From an uncultured bacterium (GTDB lineage Bacteria; Bacillota; Clostridia; Lachnospirales; Lachnospiraceae), in contig CANSLJ010000017.1 of NCBI GenBank assembly GCA_947647735.1, forward strand, positions 25,606 to 89,605: a DNA stretch of 64,000 nt, written 5' to 3'. Below the pieces are notes generated by a model. That model did no database searches. It saw only the letters and a list, made by a program, of their open reading frames with translations, and had not been told where the DNA came from. Positions 16,732-25,683 of the stretch are shown in pieces (positions within the stretch are counted from its first letter, which is position 1; each line of letters begins with the position of its first letter). A program made the position numbers and the translations under genes.

Positions 16732-17718
16732 CTATTCTCCTGGAAAAAGAATCCCTGCCTCTCGCCGCATTGTTTCTATAATATCGATCACATCCATTGT
16801 GACCTCGAGCCTTTTTTGTATTGTTTCATAATCCTCTTCCAGCAACATCTTTGTCATATTCTTTACTTCATAAAACCATCTGTCCGGATTTTCCTGCAGA
16901 CTACAGGTACTTTCTCTATCCTTAGTGACAAGCCGCACACTATCTAATCCGTTCGGACCCCCTTCTATATAAAGGTATCCCTTTTCCCCCTGTATCTGAA
17001 CCGCATTTTCTCCCCAAGTGTCTTTCGCTCCCACACACTCACTGACAAAATCAGCATACTGCAAAATCGCGATACCCGAAGTATCCACACCTGTATGACA
17101 GAGATTCGGATAATAGACCGCCTTATCCGGCTTCCCGAACAGCGCCACATTTAAATACAGATTATAATAATTGATATCCTGCAGGCAGCCGCCAGCGAAG
17201 TCCAGACTGAAAACATTTGTAACTTTCCCTGCTAAAAGCTGATCATACCTGCTAGAATACTGACTGTAGGAAGACATAACAAGCCGTATTCTCCCGATCT
17301 CGGAAATCTTTTCCTTTATTATATCCAGATTCGGTAAAAAAGCCGTTGGCGTAGCATCCACTAAAATAAGATGTTTTTCCTTCGCCAGTGCTGCCAATTC
17401 CTCCACCTGTTTCCTTTGCGGACACATGGGTTTTTCGCAGATCACATTTTTTCCATGCAGTAATGCTGCCTTCACCTGTTCATAATGCAAATTATTTGGA
17501 GACGCCACATAAATAAAGTTTACTTCTTCATCAGAAAATAACGCTTCTAAATCAGTGTACACTTTTTCTACTCCATACTCCCCCGCGAGTTCTCTTCCTT
17601 TTTCTTCTGTTCTAGAATATACCGCCTCAAGGCTGATACCATCGGTAACCTTAACCCCATTCAATATGTTATGCACGATAAAGCCAGAACCGATTGTACC
17701 AAGTTTGATCTGTTTCAT
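16732..17718 (-). CDS. Gfo/Idh/MocA-family oxidoreductase
   Basis: A 328-residue NAD(P)-dependent sugar or polyol dehydrogenase of the Gfo/Idh/MocA type. The Rossmann motif GTIGSGFIVHNIL starts at residue 6 and the EKPMCP motif, whose Lys takes part in catalysis, is near residue 95. The start at 17718 is set by AGGAGGGTGTCC just upstream; an earlier in-frame codon at 17796 would run into the kinase gene. It lies 67 bases after the FGGY kinase gene. A secondary alcohol of a cyclic or open sugar is the usual target; which one cannot be told. Confidence 0.88.
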   Translation of the reverse strand: MKQIKLGTIGSGFIVHNILNGVKVTDGISLEAVYSRTEEKGRELAGEYGVEKVYTDLEALFSDEEVNFIYVASPNNLHYEQVKAALLHGKNVICEKPMCPQRKQVEELAALAKEKHLILVDATPTAFLPNLDIIKEKISEIGRIRLVMSSYSQYSSRYDQLLAGKVTNVFSLDFAGGCLQDINYYNLYLNVALFGKPDKAVYYPNLCHTGVDTSGIAILQYADFVSECVGAKDTWGENAVQIQGEKGYLYIEGGPNGLDSVRLVTKDRESTCSLQENPDRWFYEVKNMTKMLLEEDYETIQKRLEVTMDVIDIIETMRREAGILFPGE

Positions 17719-17785
17719 GGACACCCTCCTTATTCGTTTTTCACATGCCGGTAAATTGTTTCTCACTATATAATATCTTTTCGAT

Positions 17786-19138
17786 CTACACTCCAACCGC
17801 TTCCTTCAACGTCACCATCTCTGCCGCAATCATTCCGGAAACTGCAGCACCATAAGCTGCCTCCTCTTCTCTCTGTGCAAGCTCCAGACTCATGCCAAAC
17901 TTCTCACCCATGATCTTCTGCAGATGTCGATTTTTCCGGATACCGTTCCCAGAAGCGATCATTCGACTCCGGGAACCTGAGGTTCCTTTTTCTATTCTGG
18001 TGTACATTTTATATAATTCCTCAGCCATTCCATCCAACACACCATAAATCAACGCTTCCGGTGTAAAATTCTCTGTTCCTATATTTTTAATATATCCTCG
18101 CTTCTCCGGTTTTTCTCTTGTACCGGAAAAAGCGGTATTTACTTTTAACCTCTCGCCCCCTGTCTTTTCATCAACCATTCTTCCCATCACTTCATAATGG
18201 TCGACACCACTCACGCCTGCCGCCTCCACATAGCTTCTGAAAAAATGCTCCAACAGCGCATAAGCTCTGCCACCACAAAGAGAGGAACCTGCAAGAAGAT
18301 AGTGCCCTCTCACAAAAGGTCTCGCCTCAATCCCTTTTGCCGTAAAATAACCATCAGATAATACGGATATCTGTCCGCCTGTTCCTATATTCACCAGAAT
18401 AGAATCCGCGGCATTTTCTACAGAACCAAGAAAACTCGCCTGATTATCTCCAATCGCCGTACTTACAGGAATTCCCTTATAAGTGCCAATGGAAACAAAA
18501 TCATCTGTCACCTCCGGCAGTATCCTCACATCCACGCCCATCTCCTGCAATACCCCTGTCATAAAACATCCTTTTTCCGCATCATACAGCCCCAGACTCG
18601 ACGCATTACTGCTGTGCATCAGAGGGGTTTTTCTATCTGTCAGCCTCATTCCCAGATAATCCATAATCGTGCAAACTTTAACCGTCCCCCGGGGAACAAT
18701 GTCCATTCTGTTGTTATAAAGATGCGTTACAAGCCCATATCCGGCATGAGCTTTTACCGAAAATTTCCTTTCGAGAACCTCACAAACACTCTTTACATCA
18801 TCGCCAGAAGAAGATTCCAGAGTAAGGTTTCCTCTGCCGTCCTGCCAGGTATACAACGGACTGATATGTTTTCCGCTTCCATCCAGATACACGATGCCAT
18901 GCATCTGCCCCGTCAGGCCAATCACGCAGATATCCTGATACATCTCCAAAATTTCATCCAAAAGCTGAAACACTTTCTCCAGGATCTTGCCAGGATCTTG
19001 TATTTTCTCCCACGGAAACTCCGTATGTATAAAACTGTCATTTGCAATGGTATAGGCCTTTATGATATTCCTTTCTCCAGTCTCCACAATCACTGCGCTG
19101 ATCGTTGTCGTTCCAATGTCAAGTCCCAATGCCTTCAT
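17786..19138 (-). CDS. FGGY-family carbohydrate kinase (sedoheptulokinase-like)
   Basis: A 450-residue sugar kinase with the two actin-like domains of the FGGY family. Visible motifs are the N-terminal phosphate loop LDIGTTTISAVIV, LTGQMHGIVYLD, TWQDGRGN and the C-terminal ASGNGIRKN. The TGQMHG and WQDGRG segments are those of xylulokinase and sedoheptulokinase types, so an ATP-dependent phosphorylation of a ketose or polyol is expected. It starts a three-gene operon with an oxidoreductase and an alcohol dehydrogenase. A terminator separates it from the GH32 operon upstream, so it need not take part in sucrose use. Confidence 0.83.
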   Translation of the reverse strand: MKALGLDIGTTTISAVIVETGERNIIKAYTIANDSFIHTEFPWEKIQDPGKILEKVFQLLDEILEMYQDICVIGLTGQMHGIVYLDGSGKHISPLYTWQDGRGNLTLESSSGDDVKSVCEVLERKFSVKAHAGYGLVTHLYNNRMDIVPRGTVKVCTIMDYLGMRLTDRKTPLMHSSNASSLGLYDAEKGCFMTGVLQEMGVDVRILPEVTDDFVSIGTYKGIPVSTAIGDNQASFLGSVENAADSILVNIGTGGQISVLSDGYFTAKGIEARPFVRGHYLLAGSSLCGGRAYALLEHFFRSYVEAAGVSGVDHYEVMGRMVDEKTGGERLKVNTAFSGTREKPEKRGYIKNIGTENFTPEALIYGVLDGMAEELYKMYTRIEKGTSGSRSRMIASGNGIRKNRHLQKIMGEKFGMSLELAQREEEAAYGAAVSGMIAAEMVTLKEAVGV

Positions 19139-19227
19139 AATTTCTATGCCCCTTTCTCTATCCCCAAATACTTTTGTATTATCTCGCTATTTCCCATCAT
19201 AGCACGCCTTTGCCTCTTATGACAACC

Positions 19228-19255
19228 AAAAAAGCGCCGGATGTTACTCCAGCGC
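19228..19255 (-). terminator. Terminator that includes the GH32 stop codon
   Basis: On the minus strand GCGCTGGA (19248-19255) pairs with TCCGGCGC (19234-19241), with one G-T pair, and is followed by TTTTTT (19228-19233). The stop codon of the GH32 gene (19244-19246) lies in the 6-base loop. This cuts the sucrose operon from the kinase operon downstream. Confidence 0.75.
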
Positions 19256-20728
19256 ATATTTCACAATATCCATTTTTACTTCACCGTCCGCAAAGAACGA
19301 TATCCCGTCCGCTTCCTGCACCGTCTGGATCACGGCGCTCATCACCTGCTCCCCGTCATTGACAAAAATCTCCACGCTGAACCGGTCCAGTATCATCCGC
19401 AGCTTCAGATTTCCGTTTTCACTGTTCACCCTGCTTCTTCTCTGATGGATTACCGCTCTTCTGGACCCCGAGAACTTCCGGTCTATCTTCAGGATGCTCT
19501 CCTTCGGCCGGAAGCTGACAGATGTCTGATACTGGGCGTTCTGGGCAAACCGGACCGCAAATTTGTGATAGGACTTTTTCTCATCCGCAGGGCGTATCGT
19601 AAGCTCCATATCAACCTTCCGCCCTTTGATGCCCTCCAGATTGATCGTATCCGCCACAAAGACATCCCTGTATTCCACCCTGTCAGTCCTGCGCTCTTCC
19701 AGCTCTCTGATGGGCATCTGGTACAACCGCCCGTTCTTTATCGTCAGCTCTCTGGGCAGGCTCATCTGTCCGAACCATAACTCTTCCGGCGTCCGGATCG
19801 CACAGGTATCCCAGTTCTGCATCCAGCCGATCATCACCCGGCGCCCATCCGGCGTCAGGATCGTCTGTGGCGCGTAAAAATCAATGCCGTAGTCTATGGA
19901 CTGATTATGCTCCTCCGTGAAAGTATCCGTCTCCCTGTCATACGCCCCGATCAGGCACAGTGTTCCGTTTCCGTTATGATATTCAAATCCCTGGGGCAGC
20001 ATATCCTGCGGACTGGTGATCAGAACACCCTTTCCATCCAGCTCAAAGAAATCCGGGCATTCCCACATCTTTCCGAAGCGGTTATTGTTTGCCGCAAATA
20101 CTTTTTTATACTGCCAATGAAAACCGTCCCCGCTGGTATAGAGAAGAACCTGGCCGCTGCCGTCCGCCGGACGGTTTCCGATCAGACAGCAGTAGGTTCC
20201 GTCCTCTTTTCTCCACATCTTTGGATCTCTGAAATCAAACCTGCTGCCGCCCTCCGGCAGATCTTTTTCATCCAGCACAGGATTATGCTCATACTTTTCG
20301 TAATCCACGCCGTCTCCCACCGCGAGGCACTGCGTCTGCACTTCACAGGTTCCGCCGTTTCTCTGTCTCTCCCTGACCACACCGGTATACATCAGAAGAT
20401 GCCTTCCATCGGGCAGTTCTATCGCGCTGCCGGAAAAACATCCGTCCATATCATAAAACTCATCCGGCGCCATCGCTGCCGGCAGATACTCCCAGTTCAG
20501 CAGATCTCTGCTCACCGCATGCCCCCAGTGCATGGGGCCCCAGTGCGCGTCGTAAGGATAATACTGATAGAACATATGGTACTGTCCCTTGTAATAAGAA
20601 AATCCGTTGGGATCGTTCATCCAGCCAGTGCGCGCCGCCAGATGAAATGACGGCCGCTCCTTCTCCTGTATCAGTTTTTCGGAAGCCTCCTCATACTTTC
20701 GCGCTTCCCGCAGTGTTTGACTTGTCAT
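19244..20728 (-). CDS. Glycoside hydrolase family 32 (sucrose-6-phosphate hydrolase/fructosidase)
   Basis: A 494-residue GH32 enzyme made of a five-bladed propeller (about residues 25-330) and a C-terminal beta-sandwich. All three catalytic signatures are present: WMNDPNG with the nucleophile Asp-39, FRDPKMW, and WECPDFF with the acid/base Glu. There is no signal peptide, so it cleaves terminal fructose from sucrose or short fructans in the cytoplasm. It is the last gene of an operon with two permeases and a binding lipoprotein, under the LacI-type regulator. Unphosphorylated substrates are more likely than sucrose 6-phosphate because uptake here is by an ABC importer and not a PTS. Confidence 0.93.
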   Translation of the reverse strand: MTSQTLREARKYEEASEKLIQEKERPSFHLAARTGWMNDPNGFSYYKGQYHMFYQYYPYDAHWGPMHWGHAVSRDLLNWEYLPAAMAPDEFYDMDGCFSGSAIELPDGRHLLMYTGVVRERQRNGGTCEVQTQCLAVGDGVDYEKYEHNPVLDEKDLPEGGSRFDFRDPKMWRKEDGTYCCLIGNRPADGSGQVLLYTSGDGFHWQYKKVFAANNNRFGKMWECPDFFELDGKGVLITSPQDMLPQGFEYHNGNGTLCLIGAYDRETDTFTEEHNQSIDYGIDFYAPQTILTPDGRRVMIGWMQNWDTCAIRTPEELWFGQMSLPRELTIKNGRLYQMPIRELEERRTDRVEYRDVFVADTINLEGIKGRKVDMELTIRPADEKKSYHKFAVRFAQNAQYQTSVSFRPKESILKIDRKFSGSRRAVIHQRRSRVNSENGNLKLRMILDRFSVEIFVNDGEQVMSAVIQTVQEADGISFFADGEVKMDIVKYALE

Positions 20729-20760
20729 GGTAATTTCCTCTTATTCAAATCTGACTTTCT

Positions 20761-22434
20761 TCACTTTGCGTACCTGTCATACGCTGCCTGGTATGTACTC
20801 AACAGTTTATCCATACCACATTTTTCACTCAAATGTTTTTTATAGCTTTCCCACTCTTCATCCGTGGGCCCGCCGTTTTTGATCCACAGTCCCTCCTGCT
20901 CGGACACTGCGCTCTCAAAGCTGCTCTTATACCAGTCAATGTCATCCAGCTCCCTGCCGGTATATACGCAGTCCACAGGGTAAACAGCCGTGCTGTCCAC
21001 ATAGGGCATCCAGAAGTCGTACAGGTCTGTCAATCTCTCGATGGCACGATCCTCCATCTTGAAGGTGGTCCTGTAATAATCGCTGAGGATCAGCTTCGGC
21101 CCTGCCACTTCCTGCTCGCCCTTTAACTCGCCGGCGCCTTTTCCGTATTTCTCCATGCTCTCCTCATTGGAGATGCTCTGCCATACGCCTTCCTCATCCT
21201 GCTCTGTAAAGTATACGCCGATGGGACCGTACTGAAGCTGCATCACGATCTCCGGATCATACCACATATCAAAGAATTTCAGCAGGTTTGCCGGGCTCTT
21301 ACATGCCTTTGTGATCACCAGGTTTCCGCTGCTGGTACCGCCGCCGGTTCTGATCGTCACGTTATGTGTTCCGTCTGGTCCGTCCAGCACAGGCAAAAAC
21401 ACATAATCCTCCGCGTAATCGCCCATCAGCTCCTCGATATACCACCAGGTGGAGACGCCCACATAACCCTGAGAGCATTTGGAGATCAACTGGGTATCCG
21501 ACTGACTGAACATCTCCACATCCATCAGCCCTTCCGCATACCAGTCATGGAAGTAGGTCACCGCATCCCGGTACTCATCCGTCACGCAAACAAACTCCAC
21601 CGTTCCGTCATCCCGAAGGACAAGGTCGTTACAGACATCATTGGGCCAGTTGGTAAAACCGAAGCCCGCATAAAAGATGTTCTGTCCCCAGCACCACTGG
21701 TCGAAACCGGTACTCATCGGGATCGTGCTGCCCGGAGCGTTTCCGTAATAGGTCGCGCTCATATCGTTATCTTTAAACGCTTTCAAAGCGGTATGCAGCT
21801 CATCCAGCGTGGTGGGCACCGGCAGTCCCAGCTCATCCAGCCATGCCTTGTTGATCATGGAAAACTGCGGCACAGAATAAATGCTGTAGTCCTCCGGCAT
21901 ACCGATACCGGCGGTACCCATACGCTCACCGGAGGGCAGCCCGTAAATATAACCGTCATCCATGGTGATCGCGCTTTTGATATCCGGGTTCTCTTCCAGT
22001 ATCTTTGCCAGATTCGGCATATACTCCTCGGTCAGATAGGGCGTCAGATCGATAAACGTCCCGTCGTCACCGTATCTGGACATATCATAATTGTTAAAGC
22101 CCACGCCCATAAAGGCATCCGGCAGTTCCTCCCCGGCAATACGGATATTCACCTGCTCCGCCAACGATTCACTCATGGTAGTCCAGTCGATATGGATCCC
22201 CGCATCTTCCTGAAGCTGGTTCGTCACGATATTATTATCATAGCCGGGGCTCAGTGCGCTCTGCGCTCCCATGATGGAAAACTCGGTCTGGCTCGTATCT
22301 GGATTCGCCACGCCCTTTTCATGATTCCCGAATTCTTTCTGTCCGCAGGCCGCAAGCGATATCGCAAGGCCTGTCACAAGAATACAGGATATTGCCTTTT
22401 TATGCAAGGCATAAAATCTTGTTTTATTTTTCAT
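20761..22434 (-). CDS. LplA-type sugar-binding lipoprotein
   Basis: A 557-residue extracellular binding protein of the large LplA type. The N-terminal lipoprotein signal ends in LAISLAACGQKE, so Cys-30 should be lipidated. The sequence after it (LPDAFMGVGFNNYDM, DELGLPVPTTLDELHTALKAFKD and WYDPEIVMQLQYGP) fits the family. The start at 22434 is set by AGGAGG; an earlier in-frame codon at 22467 overlaps the permease gene. It lies 29 bases behind the LplC-like permease gene and 32 bases before GH32, so its ligand is probably sucrose or a fructo-oligosaccharide. Confidence 0.9.
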   Translation of the reverse strand: MKNKTRFYALHKKAISCILVTGLAISLAACGQKEFGNHEKGVANPDTSQTEFSIMGAQSALSPGYDNNIVTNQLQEDAGIHIDWTTMSESLAEQVNIRIAGEELPDAFMGVGFNNYDMSRYGDDGTFIDLTPYLTEEYMPNLAKILEENPDIKSAITMDDGYIYGLPSGERMGTAGIGMPEDYSIYSVPQFSMINKAWLDELGLPVPTTLDELHTALKAFKDNDMSATYYGNAPGSTIPMSTGFDQWCWGQNIFYAGFGFTNWPNDVCNDLVLRDDGTVEFVCVTDEYRDAVTYFHDWYAEGLMDVEMFSQSDTQLISKCSQGYVGVSTWWYIEELMGDYAEDYVFLPVLDGPDGTHNVTIRTGGGTSSGNLVITKACKSPANLLKFFDMWYDPEIVMQLQYGPIGVYFTEQDEEGVWQSISNEESMEKYGKGAGELKGEQEVAGPKLILSDYYRTTFKMEDRAIERLTDLYDFWMPYVDSTAVYPVDCVYTGRELDDIDWYKSSFESAVSEQEGLWIKNGGPTDEEWESYKKHLSEKCGMDKLLSTYQAAYDRYAK

Positions 22435-22463
22435 TTTGATCCTCCTGTCTTTCTGCCGCACAG

Positions 22464-23372
22464 TCATCCTTTCACCGCGCCCGCCATAAATCCCTTCTCA
22501 AAGTATTTCTGTACAAACGGATAGATCACCAGCATCGGCAGTGCCGCCACGATAATAGAAGAAAATTTGATCATTTCCGTCATCTTGTTCAGTTCCGCGA
22601 AGCCGCCGGATATGGTGCTCGCCTGAGAAGCGCTGGCGGAGCTCTTGATCAGGATATTTCTGAGCACCAGCGGCAGAGGAGCCTTGGCCGGTGAAGGCAG
22701 ATAGATCATCGCCGTAAACCAGTCGTTCCAGTAAGCCACCATGCTGAATACCACCATAACCGCCATGATGGAACGGGAGAGCGGTACCACGATGCGGATG
22801 AACGTGGTCCATTTGGACGCGCCGTCTATCTCCGCCGCCTCGATCATCTCCTTCGGAATACTGTTCTCAAAGAAGTTCCTGACGATGATCATATTGCCCA
22901 CCGCAACACCGCCGGGCAAAAAGAGCGCCCACATATTGTTGATCAGGCCGGTCTGTTTTACGATCAAATAGGTCGGTACCATACCGCCGCCGAAATACAT
23001 TGTAATAATGAAGAAAATGCTGAAAAACTTTCTGCCCGGCAGGTCTTTTACGCTCAGCGGATAGGCCGCCAGATAAAGCACCACAACCGAGAACACCGTA
23101 CCGATGATCGTATACTTAAAACTGTTCAGAAGGCCTGTGAAAATACTGTCATCTGCAAATACCGATTTATAACCGTCCAGCGTAAACTGACTGGGTAAAA
23201 GAAATGTCTTGCCCGCATACACATCATATGGATCAGATACGGATGCGATCAGCACATAATATAAAGGATAAGCCACGATAAACAGGATGATGGCGCAGAT
23301 GACTACCAGAATGATATCACTGCTCTTTTCGGAAAGTCCTGTCAGCTTTCCTTCCTTTGTATTTGTTTTCAT
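22464..23372 (-). CDS. Carbohydrate ABC permease (LplC/YtcP type)
   Basis: A 302-residue membrane protein with about six transmembrane segments. The ATPase-contact loop reads EMIEAAEIDGASKWTTFIRIVVPL, and the C-terminus KGFMAGAVKG is typical of LplC/YtcP proteins. It pairs with the LplB-type permease encoded 18 bases upstream. As in the other two importers here, no ATPase is encoded with it. Confidence 0.9.
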   Translation of the reverse strand: MKTNTKEGKLTGLSEKSSDIILVVICAIILFIVAYPLYYVLIASVSDPYDVYAGKTFLLPSQFTLDGYKSVFADDSIFTGLLNSFKYTIIGTVFSVVVLYLAAYPLSVKDLPGRKFFSIFFIITMYFGGGMVPTYLIVKQTGLINNMWALFLPGGVAVGNMIIVRNFFENSIPKEMIEAAEIDGASKWTTFIRIVVPLSRSIMAVMVVFSMVAYWNDWFTAMIYLPSPAKAPLPLVLRNILIKSSASASQASTISGGFAELNKMTEMIKFSSIIVAALPMLVIYPFVQKYFEKGFMAGAVKG

Positions 23373-23390
23373 CTCAATAACCTGTCCTTT

Positions 23391-24332
23391 CTATATAAAG
23401 CTCGTCTCATCAGATATCTTGCCCGCTATCTTATTCACGATAATGAGCAGGATGATATTGATCGCCGTGTTAAACAATCCAACCGCCGTGGAATAACTGT
23501 ACTTGGCGTTTTCAATACCCATCTGGTACACATAAACCGCAATAACGTCGCTGACCGACTTGTTCAGGTCTGTCTGCAGAAGCCAGACTTTCTCAAATCC
23601 CACGTTCATCAGCCCGCCGGCGCTCATGATCAGGTTCAGCACCATGATGGAGCGCAGCCCCGGTATATCAATATGAAGGATCCTCTGGAACAGGGAAGCG
23701 CCGTCCACCTTTGCCGCCTCGTAGAGGGATGTGTCAATGTTGGACAAAGTCGCCATATAGACGATGATGCCCCAGCCTGCATCCTGCCAGATGCCCGACG
23801 CGATATAGATGGTACGGAACGCCGCCGATTCTGTCAGAAAGTCAACGGAAGTTCCCGCGATCAGGTTGATCAACCCCCCCGATGGGCTTAAAAAGATACG
23901 GATCATACCGCAGATGACCATGGTGGAGATAAAGTGCGGCGCATACAGTACCGTCTGGGTAGCTCTCTTAAATTTCTGAAACCTCATCTGGTTCAGCATC
24001 AATGCCAGAATGATGGGAATCGGAAAACTCCACAACAGACTGAATAAGCTGAGCAGGATCGTATTCTTCATCATCCGCCCGAAGGTCGGCGCCGTGAAGA
24101 AACGTGAAAACCACTCCAGTCCTACCCATTCGCTCCCCATGAACCCCCTGCTCGCCTTGTAATCACGGAACGCGATCTGGATGCCGTACATGGGTATGTA
24201 CTTGTAGATGATCGTCAGCACAACCGGGATCACAAGCATCGCGTAAAGCTGCCAGTTATCCAGTATGCGCTTTTTCAGTGTCTGGCCGCCGACTCCTGAG
24301 GAATCTTTGGCGCTTAAGTTGTTTCCTTTCAT
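23391..24332 (-). CDS. Sugar ABC permease (LplB/YteP type)
   Basis: A 313-residue membrane protein with about six transmembrane helices and the contact loop EAAKVDGASLFQRILHIDIPG. I set the start at 24332, with AAAGGAG upstream, because the frame before it has no ribosome-binding site and reads into the promoter. It is the first gene of the sucrose/fructan operon. The promoter on the minus strand lies at 24444-24472 with a LacI-type operator just downstream of it. Confidence 0.9.
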   Translation of the reverse strand: MKGNNLSAKDSSGVGGQTLKKRILDNWQLYAMLVIPVVLTIIYKYIPMYGIQIAFRDYKASRGFMGSEWVGLEWFSRFFTAPTFGRMMKNTILLSLFSLLWSFPIPIILALMLNQMRFQKFKRATQTVLYAPHFISTMVICGMIRIFLSPSGGLINLIAGTSVDFLTESAAFRTIYIASGIWQDAGWGIIVYMATLSNIDTSLYEAAKVDGASLFQRILHIDIPGLRSIMVLNLIMSAGGLMNVGFEKVWLLQTDLNKSVSDVIAVYVYQMGIENAKYSYSTAVGLFNTAINIILLIIVNKIAGKISDETSFI

Positions 24333-24411
24333 AACTACTCCTTTCCTTATTTGGGTTCCGCAGCACCGTTTCCTCTGTAATGCTACTATGGAACCTTTAT
24401 TCATTTCACCA

Positions 24412-24430
24412 TTTCGTGAAACGTTATTTT
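24412..24430. promoter_or_regulatory. LacI-type operator near the sucrose/fructan promoter
   Basis: TTTCGTGAAACGTTATTTT. Its reverse complement matches the site at 24567-24585 in 17 of 19 positions, so the two copies face each other across the divergent region. The core TTTCGTGAAA is nearly palindromic, as LacI operators are. It lies about 15 bases downstream of the expected transcription start, a place where a bound repressor would block the polymerase. Confidence 0.65.
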
Positions 24431-24443
24431 ATTTATTGATTCG

Positions 24444-24472
24444 ACAATAACATCAATCATTATTTTAGTCAA
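24444..24472 (-). promoter_or_regulatory. Promoter of the sucrose/fructan operon
   Basis: On the minus strand TTGACT (24467-24472) and TATTGT (24444-24449) are 17 bases apart. It lies about 110 bases before the start of the LplB-type permease gene. Confidence 0.6.
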
Positions 24473-24566
24473 TGTTTTTTCTTCTTTTATCGTCTTTTTA
24501 TATCAATTTCAGCTATTTTACACAAATTTTATACTTTATTTTTGTTACTTTTTACTTCTCTTATCA

Positions 24567-24617
24567 AAAATAACGTTTCGTGAAAATTCATGAAATTTTA
24601 CTTTACATTTCATGAAT
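24567..24617. promoter_or_regulatory. Cluster of LacI-type operators near the regulator promoter
   Basis: Three sites in a row: TTTCGTGAAA at 24576-24585 (inside AAAATAACGTTTCGTGAAA), TTCATGAA at 24587-24594, and TTTCATGAAT at 24608-24617. The last sits between the -35 and -10 boxes of the regulator gene, so autoregulation is likely. Confidence 0.6.
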
Positions 24618-24630
24618 TATGAGGTAAACT
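24602..24630 (+). promoter_or_regulatory. Promoter of the LacI-type regulator
   Basis: TTTACA (24602-24607) and TAAACT (24625-24630) are separated by 17 bases and lie 34 bases upstream of the start codon. An operator copy fills the spacer. Confidence 0.55.
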
Positions 24631-24664
24631 ATACTCACAAGGTAAAGAACAGAAAGGACACCCT

Positions 24665-25681
24665 ATGAAAAAAGAAAATCCAACCCCCACCATGAAAGAT
24701 GTCGCCCGTGAAGCAGGCGTCGCCCTGGGCACTGTCTCCAAGGTTGTCAACGGCCTGCCGGTGGGCGATTCCTATAAAGTACGTGTGGAGGAGGCTATCC
24801 GGAAACTGAATTATCAGGTCAACACCTACGCCCAGGGCATGAAGGCCGGCAGAACTTACACTGTCGCCCTTTTGATCCCCAATACGCAGGACCCCTTTTT
24901 CGCTTCCCTCGCACACCATATCAACATAGCGCTCTCAAGGCAGAAATACCGGATGCTGCTCTGCTCCACCGATTTTGATTCCGAACTGGAACAGGAATAT
25001 GTGAATATGGCGCAGCTTAATAAAGTGGACGGTATCATCGGGCTGACCTATAATCCGCATCTCATCGTGGAGGAGGGAACTCCCTTTGTGGCGATCGACC
25101 GTCCCATCGGGCCCCGTTTTCCCTGTGTGGCAAGTGATAACTTCGCCGGCGGGCAGCTCGCCGCTGAAAAACTTGCCGATCTGGGCTGCAAAAATGTCGC
25201 CTTTTTGCGAACCGGCTCCTCCTTAAACAGCGAGACCAACAAACGGCGTTCCGGTTTTGAGAACGGCTGTCTTTTCCGGGGACTTTCCTGTGAAATGAAG
25301 ATCTTAAATGACGGAGATCCCTATGAACTGTTTGAAGAATTTCTGACTGATCATATACAAAACGGAAAGCTTTCGTTTGACGGCATCTTCTGCGTGACTG
25401 ACAGGCTGGCTTACCTGATCATAAAATCACTGAAAAAACTGGGATTGAAAGTTCCGAGAGATGTACAGGTCATAGGGTTCGACGGTATCCGCTATTTCGG
25501 CAATGAGGACTATATCTGCTCCACTATCGTTCAACCGGTACCGGAGATCGCGGAGATGTGCGTAGATCTCCTGATCCGGGAAAACGCTCCGTCAAAACCG
25601 CCTCTGGTCTGCCTGCCGGTCAGCTACGCCCCTGGCGGGACCACCCTGGATCCCGCACAACATCCGCATCAGGAGGACTGA
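24665..25681 (+). CDS. LacI-family transcriptional regulator
   Basis: A 338-residue repressor. The N-terminal helix-turn-helix is clear: TMKDVAREAGVALGTVSKVVNG, followed by the hinge region around residue 55. The rest is a periplasmic-binding-protein-like sugar-binding domain (TVALLIPNTQDPFFASLA, VDGIIGL, DGIFCVTDRLAYLIIKSLKKLG). It diverges from the GH32 sucrose/fructan operon, and nearly palindromic sites lie at both promoters, so it most likely represses that operon and itself until sucrose, fructose or a derivative binds. It is followed after two bases by an unknown membrane-anchored protein gene and may be co-transcribed with it. Confidence 0.93.
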   Translation: MKKENPTPTMKDVAREAGVALGTVSKVVNGLPVGDSYKVRVEEAIRKLNYQVNTYAQGMKAGRTYTVALLIPNTQDPFFASLAHHINIALSRQKYRMLLCSTDFDSELEQEYVNMAQLNKVDGIIGLTYNPHLIVEEGTPFVAIDRPIGPRFPCVASDNFAGGQLAAEKLADLGCKNVAFLRTGSSLNSETNKRRSGFENGCLFRGLSCEMKILNDGDPYELFEEFLTDHIQNGKLSFDGIFCVTDRLAYLIIKSLKKLGLKVPRDVQVIGFDGIRYFGNEDYICSTIVQPVPEIAEMCVDLLIRENAPSKPPLVCLPVSYAPGGTTLDPAQHPHQED

Positions 25682-25683
25682 TC

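Larger units (their letters stand above)
24333..24664. other. 332-bp divergent control region
   Basis: AT-rich region between the sucrose/fructan operon and the LacI gene, without a protein gene. It holds two divergent promoters and four copies of a TTTCRTGAAA-like motif that are listed separately. Confidence 0.7.

Noticed and set aside
21364-22524. A 386-codon plus-strand frame opposite the LplA-type gene
   Set aside because: Antisense shadow with high His/Ile/Arg and no ribosome-binding site; the binding-protein gene on the other strand is certain.
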